Below, piece by piece: positions 32,706-44,204 of a stretch of DNA of 64,000 nucleotides. Where the stretch lies: assembly GCF_958450345.1 (NCBI RefSeq), contig NC_088780.1:160624726-160688725 (forward strand), in the 5' to 3' direction. Position 1 is the stretch's first letter, and each line of letters starts with the position of its first letter. The notes below the pieces were generated by a model. The model ran no database searches. It saw only the letters and a program-made list of their open reading frames with translations, and was not told where the DNA came from. The position numbers were made by a program, and so were the translations under genes. The DNA comes from Calliphora vicina. Lineage: Eukaryota; Arthropoda; Insecta; Diptera; Calliphoridae.

Positions 32706-34235
32706 CAATTTTGTTATTGTAACAAAAGCAAAACACATGTAAAATTTGCACTCAAAGTACACTCTTGTAAGCACATACAATTTTGTGAAAATGAGCGAAT
32801 TCACTTAATTGTGAATAAATTAAAAAAAATGATCGATGTCTCATTTTGTTCCTTTTACATCTGGCTTTGCTATAAAGCAATAAATCTATACAATTTCTTC
32901 CGCTTTCGATTTTTCATGATTTTTTTAAAACAAACAAAATTTATATTTTCACATAAAAAAAATATTTTTTGCTTCAATTTGTTATTATAACTCCAAAACT
33001 ACTGAGCCGATTGAAACGTAATATATATGTGAAAATTTATACATAGCATGAGGAAAATGTTTTCAAAATTCAATCAATCGAAAGAAGTACATTAACTACT
33101 AATTTTTTCATATATCTAACAAAAAACAAAAATTTTGTGAAAATGAGCCAATTTACTTAATTGAGAATAAATTTGAAAAGAATTAATCGAGTTTTATGAT
33201 CGATATCTCATTTTGTTTCTATTACATGTGGCTTTAAAATAAAGTAATAAATCTAAACAATTTCTGCCGTTTTCGATTTTTCATGATTTTTTTAAAACAA
33301 AAAAAATTTATATTTTCACATAAAAAAAAATTTTTTGCTTCAATTTGTTATTATAAATGCAAAACCACTGAGCCGATACATAGAATGGGTAAAATGTTTT
33401 CAAAATTCAATCAATCTAAAGAAGTACATTAACTACTCATTTTTTCATATATCTAACAATAAACTAAAATTTTGTGAAAATGAGCGAATTTACTTAATTG
33501 AGAATAAATTTGAAAATAATTAATCCAGTTTTATGATCGATATCTGATTTTGTTTGTATTACATGTGGCTTTAAGATAAAGCAATAAATCTAAACAATTT
33601 CTGCTTTTTTCGATTTTTCATGATTTTTTAAAACAAAAAAAAATTTATATTTTCATGTAAAAAAAAATATTTTTTGCTTCAATTTGTTATTATAACTCCA
33701 AAACTACTGAGCCGATTGAAACGTAATATATATGTGAAAATTTATACATAGCATGGGGAAAATGTTTTCAAAATTCAATAAATCGAAAGAAGTACATTAA
33801 CTACTCATTTTTTCATATATCTAACAAAAAACAAAAATTTTGTGAAAATGAGCGAATTTACTTAATTCAGAATAAATTTGAAAAGAATTAATCGAGTTTT
33901 ATGATCGATATCTGATTTTGTTTGTATTACATCTGGCTTTGCGATAAAGCAATAAATCTAAAAAATTTCTGCCGTTTTCGATTTTTCATGATTTTTTTAA
34001 AACAAAAAAAATTTATATTTTCACGTAAAAAAATATGTTTTGCTTCAATTTGTTATTATAACTCCAAAACTACTGAGCCGATTGAAACGCAATATATATG
34101 TGAAAATTTATACTCAGCATGGGGAAAATGTTTTCAAAATTCAATCATTCAAAAGAAGAATAGTAACTACTCAATTTTATGTATATCAAACAAAAAAGTA
34201 AAATTTTGTGAAAATGAGCGAATTCACAAAGAAAT
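32705..34235 (+). repeat. ~340-370 bp satellite, four full units plus partials
   Basis: The landmark TTTTGTGAAAATGAGCGAAT recurs at about 32787, 33138, 33476, 33843 and 34209. Each unit contains TGATCGATATCTSATTTTGT, CGATTTTTCATGATTTTTT, TTGTTATTATAACTCCAAAA and CTACTGAGCCGATTGAAACG. The open frames here (up to 136 codons) are by-products of the repeat. Confidence 0.85.
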
Positions 34236-34283
34236 CAATCTATTTTTATGTTCGAGATCTCATTTTATTGCTATTATATGCAG

Positions 34284-35168
34284 ATTTGCAACACGAAACT
34301 TGCGGAAGTCTGCTTCCAGAAATAGTTTGTAGAAGTTATTACGACGAACTTGCTTCAAGAAATTGCAGACGTGTTTCCACACAATGTGAGTAGTAGACTT
34401 GTAGTAGACTTTGCTTTATTTACGAATGATAAAAATATCTTGTGGCAAAATAAGATTGGCAGCTGCCAATAGAAAGAAACAACAAATTAAAAAAAAGAAA
34501 CAAAAAGAAGTGTTATAGGGCAATTATGAATGTTCAAGTCATTTTCTAAGGGGGACCTTGTTTGGGGACTATGGGCTAATGTTGGCCGATGTTCGCTATA
34601 CTGTACAGTATAATTTCAGAGATACTTGGAACTTATTCGAACATATTTATGACTGTATTCCTGAGGGACATTTGTATGGGGGCTAGCTGAAATCGTGGGC
34701 AGATATTGCCCATTTTCAAGTGTTTGGTTGAGAAATTGGGTGCTGTGGCGCGTAGACTTAAGTTCCTTTATTTTAATTTTTTTCGTATAGCCTTTTGATA
34801 ACATGTCCCATAATTCAGGAAAACTTTCTTGGTTTTCAATTACCAAATGTGTTTTTCACTACTCAAAACGAATTAATTTTTGTCCATTTTTACAAATTTG
34901 GAAAAGAACTAAAAAAAACAGAACACAAAACTGAAAACAGAACACAATATCACAAATCGTTTACCCTACGTATACCCGACCTCTTCTGGAAGTCTTCAAA
35001 ACACTTGCAGTTCACAGCAAGACGTTCAAGTTACTTCCTGCAAGCAATAAACATGTGTTTCCACATAATTTCTGCAAGAAACTTCTACAAGCAGTGACTT
35101 CTGGAAGTCGACTTCTAAAACGAGTTTACACGACAAAAACTTCTGGAAGCTACTTCCGCAAGAAAACA
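34284..35168. mobile_element. Possible foldback element with a DINE-like piece inside
   Basis: AACTTGCGGAAGTCTGCTTC then CAGAAA (left) and its approximate complement CTTCTGGAAGCTACTTCCGC then AAG (right) form imperfect inverted ends. Further CTTCTACAAG / GTGTTTCCACAYAAT blocks appear near both. The centre (about 34553-34790, ACATTTGTATGGGGGCTAGC) looks like a diverged type-B DINE-like fragment. Limits are uncertain. Confidence 0.35.
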
Positions 35169-35276
35169 TGGTAGTGGACGGCTTTAGGTAACCATGATTC
35201 ATCAAATCTATATAGTGGTTAGTGAAGCCTTTTTCTTCTGTTGACCTCTTTAATTTATGTAAATAAGTTTTCTATA

Positions 35277-35523
35277 CACAGAGAAAACAGATTCGTGATA
35301 GCAACCGAATTTGTTGCCAATCGAATGATTCGGTTGCACACATAGAATTTTTCGATTCTATCAGCAGAAAGTCAGTTGATAAAGAAGAATTTCGGTTGAA
35401 GTAACCAAACTTTTGTTAGCAATTCTAAAATTTTGTAGCCACAACTGTAAAATTCGGTCACGAAGATAGAATCATTCGATTGGCAACAAATTCGGTTGCC
35501 AACACGAATCTGTTTTCTCTGTG
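35277..35523. mobile_element. 247 bp palindromic MITE with TA duplication
   Basis: CACAGAGAAAACAGATTCGT then G at the left matches the right end exactly in complement. TA lies outside each (35275-35276, 35524-35525). Beyond the first 21 bp, further inverted blocks (GCAACCGAATTTGTTGCCAA then TCGAATGATTC) extend the dyad to about 55 bp with a few mismatches. It is non-coding and probably mobilised by a Tc1/mariner-type transposase. A solitary end of the same family is at 1491. Confidence 0.85.
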
Positions 35524-35529
35524 TACTTT

Positions 35530-36985
35530 TTAAATGAAGCTAGTTTTTTATGAGAAAAACACTATTTTTTATTGTTCCATTAAACATTAATTTTTAATGA
35601 AAAAGTTATTAATTTTTATTTGCGAAAAAAGTTTTTTCGGTATAAAGGGCTTAATATATGAAAAGATTTTGTAAAGCTGAGATAAGCTGAAAAAAGTTAT
35701 TTCTTTTGAAAACACAATTTTAAGTGAAAAAACTTTTGTTAAAAAAGCTTTTTTTAATAATTTATATGAAAAAGTGAAAATGATTTTAAAACATTTTCTG
35801 AGAAAAAATTTTAAAATGAAGTCAGATTTTTGAAAAAAACTTTTTTAAAAATTCGATATATGAGAAAAAGTCTTTCGGTACTTACAGGTTTCTATATTTT
35901 TCAGAATATTTGGCATATCACAATAACATTATTACCACAAAAACTAACAGAATAAATCGAGAAGAAATCCCACCCATTGTGCAGCAAACTGCAGCAAAGC
36001 CCAAAAATAGCAGCTGCATTACACAAAGCATCCACATTAAACGGCAAATTCTACTTAAAATGTAAGAGTATTTAGCATGAATGTATATTACTTGGTTTAA
36101 TATACATACAGACATTTTTATACTTCTGCTTGTTACTGAAAAATGTAAACAAATAATAAAAAATTAATAAAATAAGATGAAATAAAAAACAAAAAAAAAT
36201 ACAAGAACTAATAAACTTTGATGATCACTTCTCATATTTGAACACATGTTCAACACATTTATTCATACGAATATGAAACATTGTTAATATTGTTGTATCA
36301 ACAACATATTTACTCATGCATTTATATTTACTTACAACATTTATGATTCAAGTGAATTTTCCAACGAAAAAAAAATGATAATCATGTTTATATTTTTTTT
36401 TGTTTTTGAGAAATTCACTTAAAATATTTCCATTTGAAACCCAAAAGTACTGAGAAGGAAGAAAAAAAAATTAAGCTCAAATTGTTATTGTTGACATAAC
36501 AAATAATTAATATCAAACATCAAAGCAACAATTTTGTTTAATTTTTTTTGTTTTATTTTAGGAACTGCCAACGACAAATGAACACTTCCAACATGAGTTT
36601 TAGCTTCTTTTAGTTTATTTAACATTTTAACTTTATGAATTCCTCATGTGTGTGTTTTTGTATTGTTGGGATTCAAAAAAAAAAACAGAAAAAATAATAA
36701 TTAAAAAACATCAAATTAAACATCATCATTTGTCATGCCATTAAATATGACAAAGGTCCCATGACTCATGTCATGACCCCCCAAAACAAACAGAATGCAT
36801 GAATACAAATGTATATGACATTCCTGTGGATGTGAAAACCTTCCATTTTAACAAGTTTGTGTTGTATGTTATTAAGTTTAGTGAACAAGAAAGGAGTGCA
36901 TCATTAAATTCATAATGCAGCTGTTATAATTCGTACACTATGGGAAATAATTAAGAACACAGCTTTAAATAAAAAGAAAATTTAA
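35530..36985. other. AT-rich stretch; possible mini-exon at 36562-36603
   Basis: 35540-35880 is a degenerate field of AAAAAGCTTTTTT / GAAAAAGTTATT phrases. At 36541-36561 a T-rich tract ends in TTTTAG, followed by a short open frame ELPTTNEHFQHEF and stop. That would suit a terminal exon but is too short to call. The rest is simple sequence. Confidence 0.4.
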
Positions 36986-36989
36986 ATAT

Positions 36990-37725
36990 TTTATATCATT
37001 TTGAAGGGTACATCATTATTTATTACTAAGTTATTTAGAGGAAACAACAAAGTCTTCTTTTGCTTCCAAAATTTCGAATTATGTACCAACAAAGCGTCAT
37101 ATACGGGATGTTTTGCTTTACTTCTTTAATTTAAAAAAGCACACCGCTTGCTCATCATCGGTTTCAATGTGCAAGAGATGGTTTGTGCGGTTCAGAAGTA
37201 GTACTTTTGTCACAGACGACAAATATCGACCAGGCCAGCCAAAATAATTTTGAAGACCCAGAATTGGAAGCATTACTCCATGAAGATTGTTGTAAAACTC
37301 AACAAAGGCTTGGAACATCATTGGTACCAGGTCAAGCAGGAAATTCAAAAGCAACAGAATTCATGCAATATGAAGGAAATTGGGTACTATACGAATTGAA
37401 GCCGAGAGACCTTGCATGTCCAAAATTAAGCTTGAATGAATCCGTTACAATAACCCGAAGCGAAATTGATCATATGTGAAGTCCGGCCACCCAGCCGAAT
37501 ATACACCAAAGTCAAATATCCATGGCGCTAAGGTAATTCTCTATATTTGGTGGGACCCAAAGAGTCCTACCTATTATGAGCTGCTGAAATCTGACCAGAC
37601 TATCACAGGGAACAGGTATCGAATGTAACTGACCGAAAAATGCCCAGAATATGCTGCCAAACATGAAATCTTAATATTCCATCATGACAACGCTCGTCCA
37701 CGTGTTGCAATATCGAAATTTGTAC
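36990..37725 (+). pseudogene. mariner transposase pseudogene, 3'-truncated (copy d1)
   Basis: In order: CARDGLCGSE region, RPGQPK-like PGQPKYF on shifted frame, DPELEALLHEDCCKTQQRLG, MQYEGNWVLYELKPRDL, RHPAEYTPKSNIHGAKVILY in shifted frame, and PTYYELLKSDQTITGNRYRM. It ends IFHHDNARPRVAIS, which keeps the second catalytic Asp. Sequence then jumps to the 5' end of a second mariner at 37726. Several frameshifts and stops. Confidence 0.75.
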
Positions 37726-38893
37726 CAGCAAAGTGTCATATGCTGGGAGTTTTGCTTTACTTTTTCAATTTGAAAACAAGTAAGAAAGTATGGTCGGGCT
37801 TGACCCTACACTAAGTAAAAGAGCAAAAACATTTTTCTTTTAAAATTTCAATAATTTATATTTTTGAGTGATTTTCGGAAGTGGGCTTTATATGGGGGCT
37901 ATGACCAATTATGGACCGATCGTAACAAAATTTGGTGACATGAATTTTGTATATATAAAACTTATTTGGAGCGCAATTTGTGGAGATACATATATAAATT
38001 AAACATTTATGACCGATAAAGTCCAATTTCGGAAGGACATTTGTATGGAAAAAATAATATGTACCATATTTGATCGAAATATCTTCAAAATTGCGACCTG
38101 TACTCTGCGCACAAGGTTTACATGAACAGCCAGCCAACCAGACGGACGGACTGACATCGTTTAAGCGACGCAGAAAGTGATTCTAGGTCGATCGGTATAC
38201 TTTAAGGGCGTTACAAACATTGTTGCACAAACGCATTATACCCTCCCCACTATGGTGGTGTAGGGTATAACAAGTACCGCTGAAGCACACCAAAGCTCCT
38301 GGTGAATGCGTTCCATCGGTTTCAATGCGCGAGAGTTGGTTTGTGCGATTCAGAAAAGTGATTTTGACACGGAAGACAAAGATCGTTCAGGCCAGTCAAA
38401 AATGTTTGAAGAACAAGAATTGGTGGCTTCCTCATGAAGATTGTTGAAAAACTCAAAAAGAGATTGCAAGATCGTTGGGAGCAGCAGGATTCACCCAAAA
38501 CTAGGTAAATTGTGTACTATACGAATTGAAGCGTGTCCTAAATTGAGTTTGAACGCTACAAAAGAGTACAATAAATAAAATCGTAATGTTCTATCATGAC
38601 AACGTTTGTCCACATGTTGCAATATATGTTAAAAAGTATTTGGAATGAAGTGGTTGGGAAGTTTTGCCTCACCTGCTTTATAGTCCAGACCTTGCCCCGT
38701 CCGACTACTATTTCTTTCGATCAATGCACAACGCTCTCTCTGGAATACGCTTTGCAACAGAGTAGAAGAGATGAGCAGTTATTTTGGCTCGGAATCCATA
38801 TGTTGCTAGAAAGATGGTAAAAGTTCAAATGTATATTGTACAAATGTTTCTAAATAAAAGCTAAACATTTTAAAAAATCTCGGAGTTTTAACT
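37726..38893 (+). pseudogene. mariner pseudogene with internal deletion and DINE-like insertion (copy d2)
   Basis: Its 5' end (TTTGTACCAGCAAAGTGTCA) repeats that of copy d1. Copy d2 is split by a type-B element at 37784-38275 and then continues with FDTEDKDRSGQSKMFEEQEL. A deletion of the middle leads to FYHDNVCPHVAIY and LYSPDLAPSDYYFFRSMHNA, which holds the third catalytic Asp. LFWLGIHMLLERW and the mariner 3' end TTTCTAAATAAAAGCTAAAC follow. Two mariners in direct tandem suggest a deletion or recombination between neighbouring copies. Confidence 0.75.
37784..38275 (+). mobile_element. DINE/Helentron-like element, type B, inside mariner
   Basis: Begins ACAAGTAAGAAAGTATGGTC then GGGCTTGACC. 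It ends in the hairpin TACCCTCCCCACTATGGTGG then TGTAGGGTATAA, preceded by TTGCACAAACGCATTATACC. It contains GACGGACGGACTGACATCGT then TTAAGCGACG. Mariner copy d2 sequence continues on both sides. A shorter version of the full-length copy at 54872-55612. Confidence 0.75.
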
Positions 38894-38989
38894 TTTTTTG
38901 TTTACACGCTCAATAGTTTAAGGAAATTGTAAGCTTTACAAGTTTCTTTAAGTGTACAGTTTATATACGAATATTAACATATTTTTATA

Positions 38990-39775
38990 GCCACCATCAA
39001 AAAAGATGGGTGGTATGTTCATTTTGTCATTCTGTTTGTAACATGCTTGCAAATTTCTAAGTCGACAAAGCTATGTCCTTCTGTCTGTCCGTCTGTCGGT
39101 CTGTTGCAGGCTCGATAGGTCCTACAGAAAGGAGCTTAGGACCATGAATTTGTTTTTTCAGAGTATGAAAACAAACAAAACATTTCGCAAACGTTTGCAA
39201 AATGTACAAAACAAATCAAAAATTTTAAATAGTATTGTACATGAGCAAAAACAAAACAAAAACTTTTCAAGTGACAAAGAGAGAAAACGAAACGATTGGC
39301 TTTTCAGTCATCTGCATTATTTAATTTACCGTTACAATCGTACATTTGAGTACAAAACATTTAGAGAAACGTATTTTTTATTCGTTTTGTTTTTTTTTGT
39401 ATGGCACAATCACTCTAATTGGTTATGTTTGATTTTTGTTTTACTTACTGAAAAGAATAAAACAAAACGATAGCAAACGTTTCGATATGTTTATTTCCGT
39501 ACTCTGTTTTTTTTTAAATATTTGTTGTTGATCAGAAATGTTTGGTATTGAAAATTGCAAAATCGGTCTAGTAGCACCAGAATTACAGTTTGAAATGGGT
39601 GATAACCTCCAATTTTGTTATTTTTCAAAACTTTTTCGCAATTTTCAATTGTAGTGCAGATAATACATTGAAATTTTTTACAGGTTATTAGTATTATAAA
39701 AGAGCTGAATATTATAAGAATTGGTGCACGATTTCTCCTAATAGTCATTATTATAGTGGTGGTGGGTATATACGA
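38990..39775 (-). mobile_element. DINE/Helentron-like element, type C
   Basis: A hairpin CCACCATCAAAAAAGATGGG then TGG is followed by TCATTCTGTTTGTAACATGC, AAAGCTATGTCCTTCTGTCT and GTCCGTCTGTCGG. The far end reads GTGGTGGTGGGTATATACGA then TTCGGCACTTGTTAT. The layout matches types A and B. The 109-codon frame at 39144-39473 is made of AAAACAAAACA repeats and is not considered a gene. Confidence 0.55.
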
Positions 39776-40066
39776 TTCGGCACTTGTTATTCATAAATGC
39801 TTAATACGCTGCACTTATACATAAAATTATACCTATATTTTTAATATTTTAAACTACTGTTTAGTTTTGTTAATTTCCGCCCTCGTCTGCTAGTACAGGG
39901 CTAAATGTCGGGCAATAAAATGTAAATTAAACTCAAGGAAACTGCAAAAAAAGATATAATCAAATGCCCAACATTTTCATAATTTTATAGTTGTAGAAAA
40001 AACAAATAAAAACGGATAAAAAAACTTTTGAAATTCTGAGTAATAGCAATAAACACAAACATAAAG

Positions 40067-40180
40067 ATGAGTACCCCCAAACAAATGAAAAAAAAAACAT
40101 CCAGTGAACTGCACTTCATAGATACAAGGACCAAGGGTTTGGGTATACAACTACTGCTGCCAAAAGTTACTAACATACAT
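40067..40180 (+). CDS. Candidate first coding exon, 38 codons, with consensus donor
   Basis: An ATG in acceptable context (AAAGATGA) is preceded by an in-frame stop about 30 bp upstream. It opens MSTPKQMKKKTSSELHFIDT then RTKGLGIQLLLPKVTNIH. Immediately after the last codon comes GTAAGT (40181-40186), the optimal 5' splice site, so the exon would end in phase 0. Base composition is less AT-rich and codon use more balanced than anywhere nearby, and no transposon signature is present. I do not recognise the protein. The basic N-terminus followed by a mixed segment gives no function. If real, the downstream exons lie beyond the arrays or outside the window and most of the window right of here is intron. 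Confidence 0.45.
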
Positions 40181-40186
40181 GTAAGT

Positions 40187-41510
40187 ATAAATACATTTTT
40201 ATGTATAAATATGGATGTATGTAAATTTTTTATTAAAATGTTTGCAAAAAAAAACATAATAAAAAATAAAGTTTTTTTTTTATATGCTCAGTTTTGTTAA
40301 AAACAAAAAAAAAAACTTTAGCCATAACTATAAAACAACTACTACACTGGCAGCAACAAGAACAACAACTCTCTCCAACAGCTAAAGATAATCTAAAAGT
40401 TCACAATCTGTAGTGCAAATGAAATTGAGGCGCCTCTTAATGAAGCGTATGTAATTAAGTGGCAAATATTACAATGCAACTTTGTTTTTTGTGCACTTAA
40501 ATGCATGTGTGCAGCATGGGTGTTTGTATACATGTTTCAGCAGGCATTATTTGTTGCATAAATAACAACGACAGCCATTTCAACTTTCATTTCATTGGAA
40601 TTTCTGCCGAAATTCAGTGGCTGTTCTTACTTTTTGGTGGGGGTGATGCAACAGTGATTGTCATTGTTAATTAACATGATTTTAATTCATTTGCGTTTAA
40701 ATGAAAGTCAATTAAATTGAAAACCAGAAATGTGCTCTTAAATCATTCAAGCGTTATTATAAGGGAATTTTTAAGTGCATGATTGAAAACACACATACAT
40801 ATGTTTGCATTTAGTTAGTTTTGAGAAAAGTTTAATAATCAAGATTTTATGAATTATTACATTTCACAAGGATATTGAATCACTTGGTTCTTGTAGCATA
40901 ACATTCTACTAGCTTAGTTAGGCATTGAACCTGTAACCTTAACAATTTCGTTAATTTTAAATGATACTTAAGATCTTTTTATAAAAAATCTTTATAATAT
41001 TTATTTCAATATTTCACTTCTTCGTTGTGCAGTATCTTTGTTGTAATTCAAAATTTTTGGCATATGAAAATTTTTAACATAACTTAAGCTTAAATAGGTA
41101 TTATTTAAAGGCTTACTGAAAAATTCAATTAAAATATTATAATCTTGTTTAATAATTTAAATTTTTTTATATTTTCATGATAACAATGCTAATTTTTTTA
41201 ATGCATTTTCGTTTGTTTAATATTCTAATTAATTAATTCAACGAATTTATTCTAAGTATATCTTTAAGTTTACCTTCAAACGAATTATTATATAATTATA
41301 TTTTCATTTTACTAAAAAAAAATCCTTGATGAATTACACATGCGTGTAATAATTTCAACAGAAACAAACTTAATAAAACTGTAAAAACTTTGTTAATAAA
41401 AAACACATTGGAATAATTATTTCTCATTAGGTAACAGGAAAGAAAGATATAAACAGTTCAAAACGAATATTAGCAGATCACTACATTAGGTTGCAGTAGA
41501 TAGCATTAGT
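40187..41510. other. Presumed intron or intergenic stretch
   Basis: Follows the candidate exon. Contains CAGCAACAAGAACAACAACT near 40350 and a GGCGCCTC motif near 40430, otherwise AT-rich. No second exon could be identified. Confidence 0.45.
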
Positions 41511-41513
41511 ACT

Positions 41514-42580
41514 TAAAAGAGTTTCCTTGGTACTAAACAAAATGCCTTTGGTACAGAACAATGTACCTTTGGTACTAAGTTTTGGTACTATTACTAAACA
41601 AAGTAAAATTGTTACTAAACAAAGTACAATTGTTATTAAACAAATTACCATTGGTACTAAACAAAGTATAATTGGTACTAAACAAAGTACCATTGTTACT
41701 AGAAAGTACCATCGGTACTAAACAAAGTACCAATGTTACTAAAAAGTACTAAACAAAGTACAATTGTTACTAAACAAAATACAATTGCTATTAAACAAAT
41801 TACCATTGGTACTAAACACAGTGTAATTGGTACTAAACAAAGTACCATTGGTACTAAACAAAATACCATTGGTACTAAAAAGTACCATTGGTACTAAACA
41901 AAGTACCATTGGTACTAAACAAAGTACCATTGGTACTAAAAAAAGTACCATTGGTACTAAACAAAGTACCATTGGTACTAAACAAAGTACCATTGGTACT
42001 AAACAAAGTGCCATTGGTATTAAACAAAGTACCACTGGTACTAAACAAAGTACCACTGGTACTAAACAAAGTACCATTGGTACTAAACAAAGTACCATTG
42101 GTACTAAACAAAGTACCATTGGTACTAAACAAAGTACCATTGGTACTAAACAAAGTACCATTGGTACTAAACAAAGTACCATTGGTACTAAACAAAGTAC
42201 CATTGGTACTAAACAAAGTACCATTGGTACTAAACAAAGTACCATTGGTACTAAACAAAGTACCATTGGTACTAAACAAAGTACCATTGGTACTAAAAAA
42301 AGTACCATTGGTACTGAACAAAGTACCATTGGTACTAAACAAAGTACCATTGGTAATAAACAAAGTACCATTGGTACTAAACAAAGTACCATTGGTACTA
42401 AACAAAGTACCATTGGTACTGAACAAAGTACCATTGGTACTAAACAAAGTACCATTGGTACTAAACATATTATCATTGGTACTAAACAAAGTACCATTGG
42501 AAATAAACAAAGTACCATTGATACTAAACAAAAAACCATTGGTACTAAAAATTACCATTTGTACTTATTGGTACTTTTCT
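41514..42580 (+). repeat. 21 bp satellite array (GGTACTAAACAAAGTACCATT)n
   Basis: About 33 near-perfect head-to-tail copies between 41880 and 42580, with more diverged copies back to 41514. Each unit contains the dyad GGTACT-AAACAA-AGTACC, a 6 bp stem with 6-base loop. Because 21 is a multiple of three and the unit lacks stops in several frames, frames up to 266 codons are open on both strands (VPLVLNK, IGTKQST and similar). These are artefacts of the repeat. Confidence 0.95.
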
Positions 42581-42599
42581 AATCTTTCTGCACTAATGT

Positions 42600-44200
42600 T
42601 TACAAAAACTTAAAATATTATGTGTTTCAATGTAGAGCCTTAAAAAAAGCATCTAAATAAATCATAATAAAATTTAGAAATATACCCCAAAAAGTATGCT
42701 TTACTTTAAGTAGACAGCTTGAGTTTTTTTTTGTGTATAGCAATTGAGGCTAGTTAAATTTTAAGTGGAACTGTAAAAACTAAATTTTGTATTTCTATCA
42801 TCAACCAAGCATTAATAAAATGGTCACTGAAACAGAATTTCGTACTTCAAAAATTGTTCAATTAAAAATTAAAAAAAAAATCAACGAATATCATATGAAT
42901 TGAGCTTGTGATGGATGGATGTGATAAATATATAAAATCTGCAATAAAATAATGAAAAATTAAATCAATATCAAACAAAGTAAATGCGAACAAAATGTGT
43001 CTCTTAACTACTAATTGAATAAGTACTGGTAACTGTAGATGTATGTGTAAAAAAAAGTGCAATTGTATGAGAAAACAGTGAGAGTATGCGTGTAAATGTA
43101 GGTATGGCGCTGGCCATGTCATAGCCAAAAGGTGATGACACCATTCTTTTAGCAGTTATTTAAATTAAAATGTATGACTTTATTTTGCTCCCCTCTTTTT
43201 TTTTTGTTTTGTTAAACCAGAGCCATTGCTAACTACTGTTGCCCCCAGCCTTACTGGTTCCCTATTAAAAAAAATCACATTCAGTTATACAATTCAATAG
43301 ACATACAAATTTACTTATTTATGCTTTTTGTTTAAACTTATTTTGTTTTTTTTTGCCCATTGCCACACAACTATGGAACGCGTGCTTAAAGCTCAAATTC
43401 TATAGGAAACAATATTTTTTTTTAACAATTACTATATGGGTGGTGTAGGGGAAAACAAAGAAATAATGTCCATCAGTAATGGTTGGTGTGATGCTGGTGG
43501 TGGTGGTACTTTTTACTCGTAATGCTGTTTGGTGTTGATTGTGGCAGTTGTGTTATGGCAAAAAAATTTAAAGGTCTTCTTCCATAAATAAAAATGTATT
43601 TAAATTTAATTGTCAGCTTCAATTAAAATTGATTTTCAATGATGTTGTTGTTGCTGCTGCCGCTTTTATGGCTGTGCGTGTAAGTGATTTTCATAAAAAT
43701 GTGGCGCCTCTTACAAAATAAATTAACGTGTTTTCTTTTTTCTTTGCTTCCATCTTTTGTAAAACTGCTGGCGTGAATTTTTTTTTTTTTTTGGAGCTGC
43801 TTCATCTTAACATCACTCAAATATCCACTTATATCCAAAAAGAAAACAAATTTACTCCTACATAAGTTTCGCAAACGCACTTTATCTTAAATACTGTGCT
43901 GTGTCTTACCGCCAGTCAGTTTTATTCAATAGGTCTTGGCCCATTTATGGCTTTCAGCTATTTTTGATTTTAATAGGGATTTTTCTGGTGAATTTCTTAA
44001 TTTAAATTCTTTTACTTGAGATTCGTTTTATGAATTCTTTTTGCTGTTTTTTCTCACCCTCATCTACTTCTTCGCGCTTATTATGATTTTAAGTACTTTT
44101 TTTGTGCTTTATGGCAGAAGATTTGGTTATCCAGTAATATGTTTTCGTTTTTATAGATATTTTGTTTGCAGTAAATGGATTTGATACTAATAGTTCGAAC
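42600..44200. other. AT-rich stretch without a recognisable gene
   Basis: Simple sequence (T and A runs, GGTGGTGGTGG near 43495). Minus-strand frames of 85-88 codons are not recognisable. Confidence 0.5.
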
Positions 44201-44204
44201 CAAA

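Noticed and set aside
39144..39473. 109-codon frame rich in Lys, Asn and Phe
   Set aside because: Lies inside a type-C DINE-like repeat and consists of AAAACAAAAC-type low-complexity sequence.
40900..40960. Box-B-like GGTTCAATGCC on the minus strand
   Set aside because: No box A at the proper distance and no tRNA or SINE structure around it.
41739..42613. Open frames of 227-266 codons on both strands (VPMVLCL, FSTNGTL, TIGTKQS, VPLVLNK repeats)
   Set aside because: They result from a 21 bp tandem repeat without stops. At least four frames are open over the same DNA and no start, splice or composition evidence favours one.
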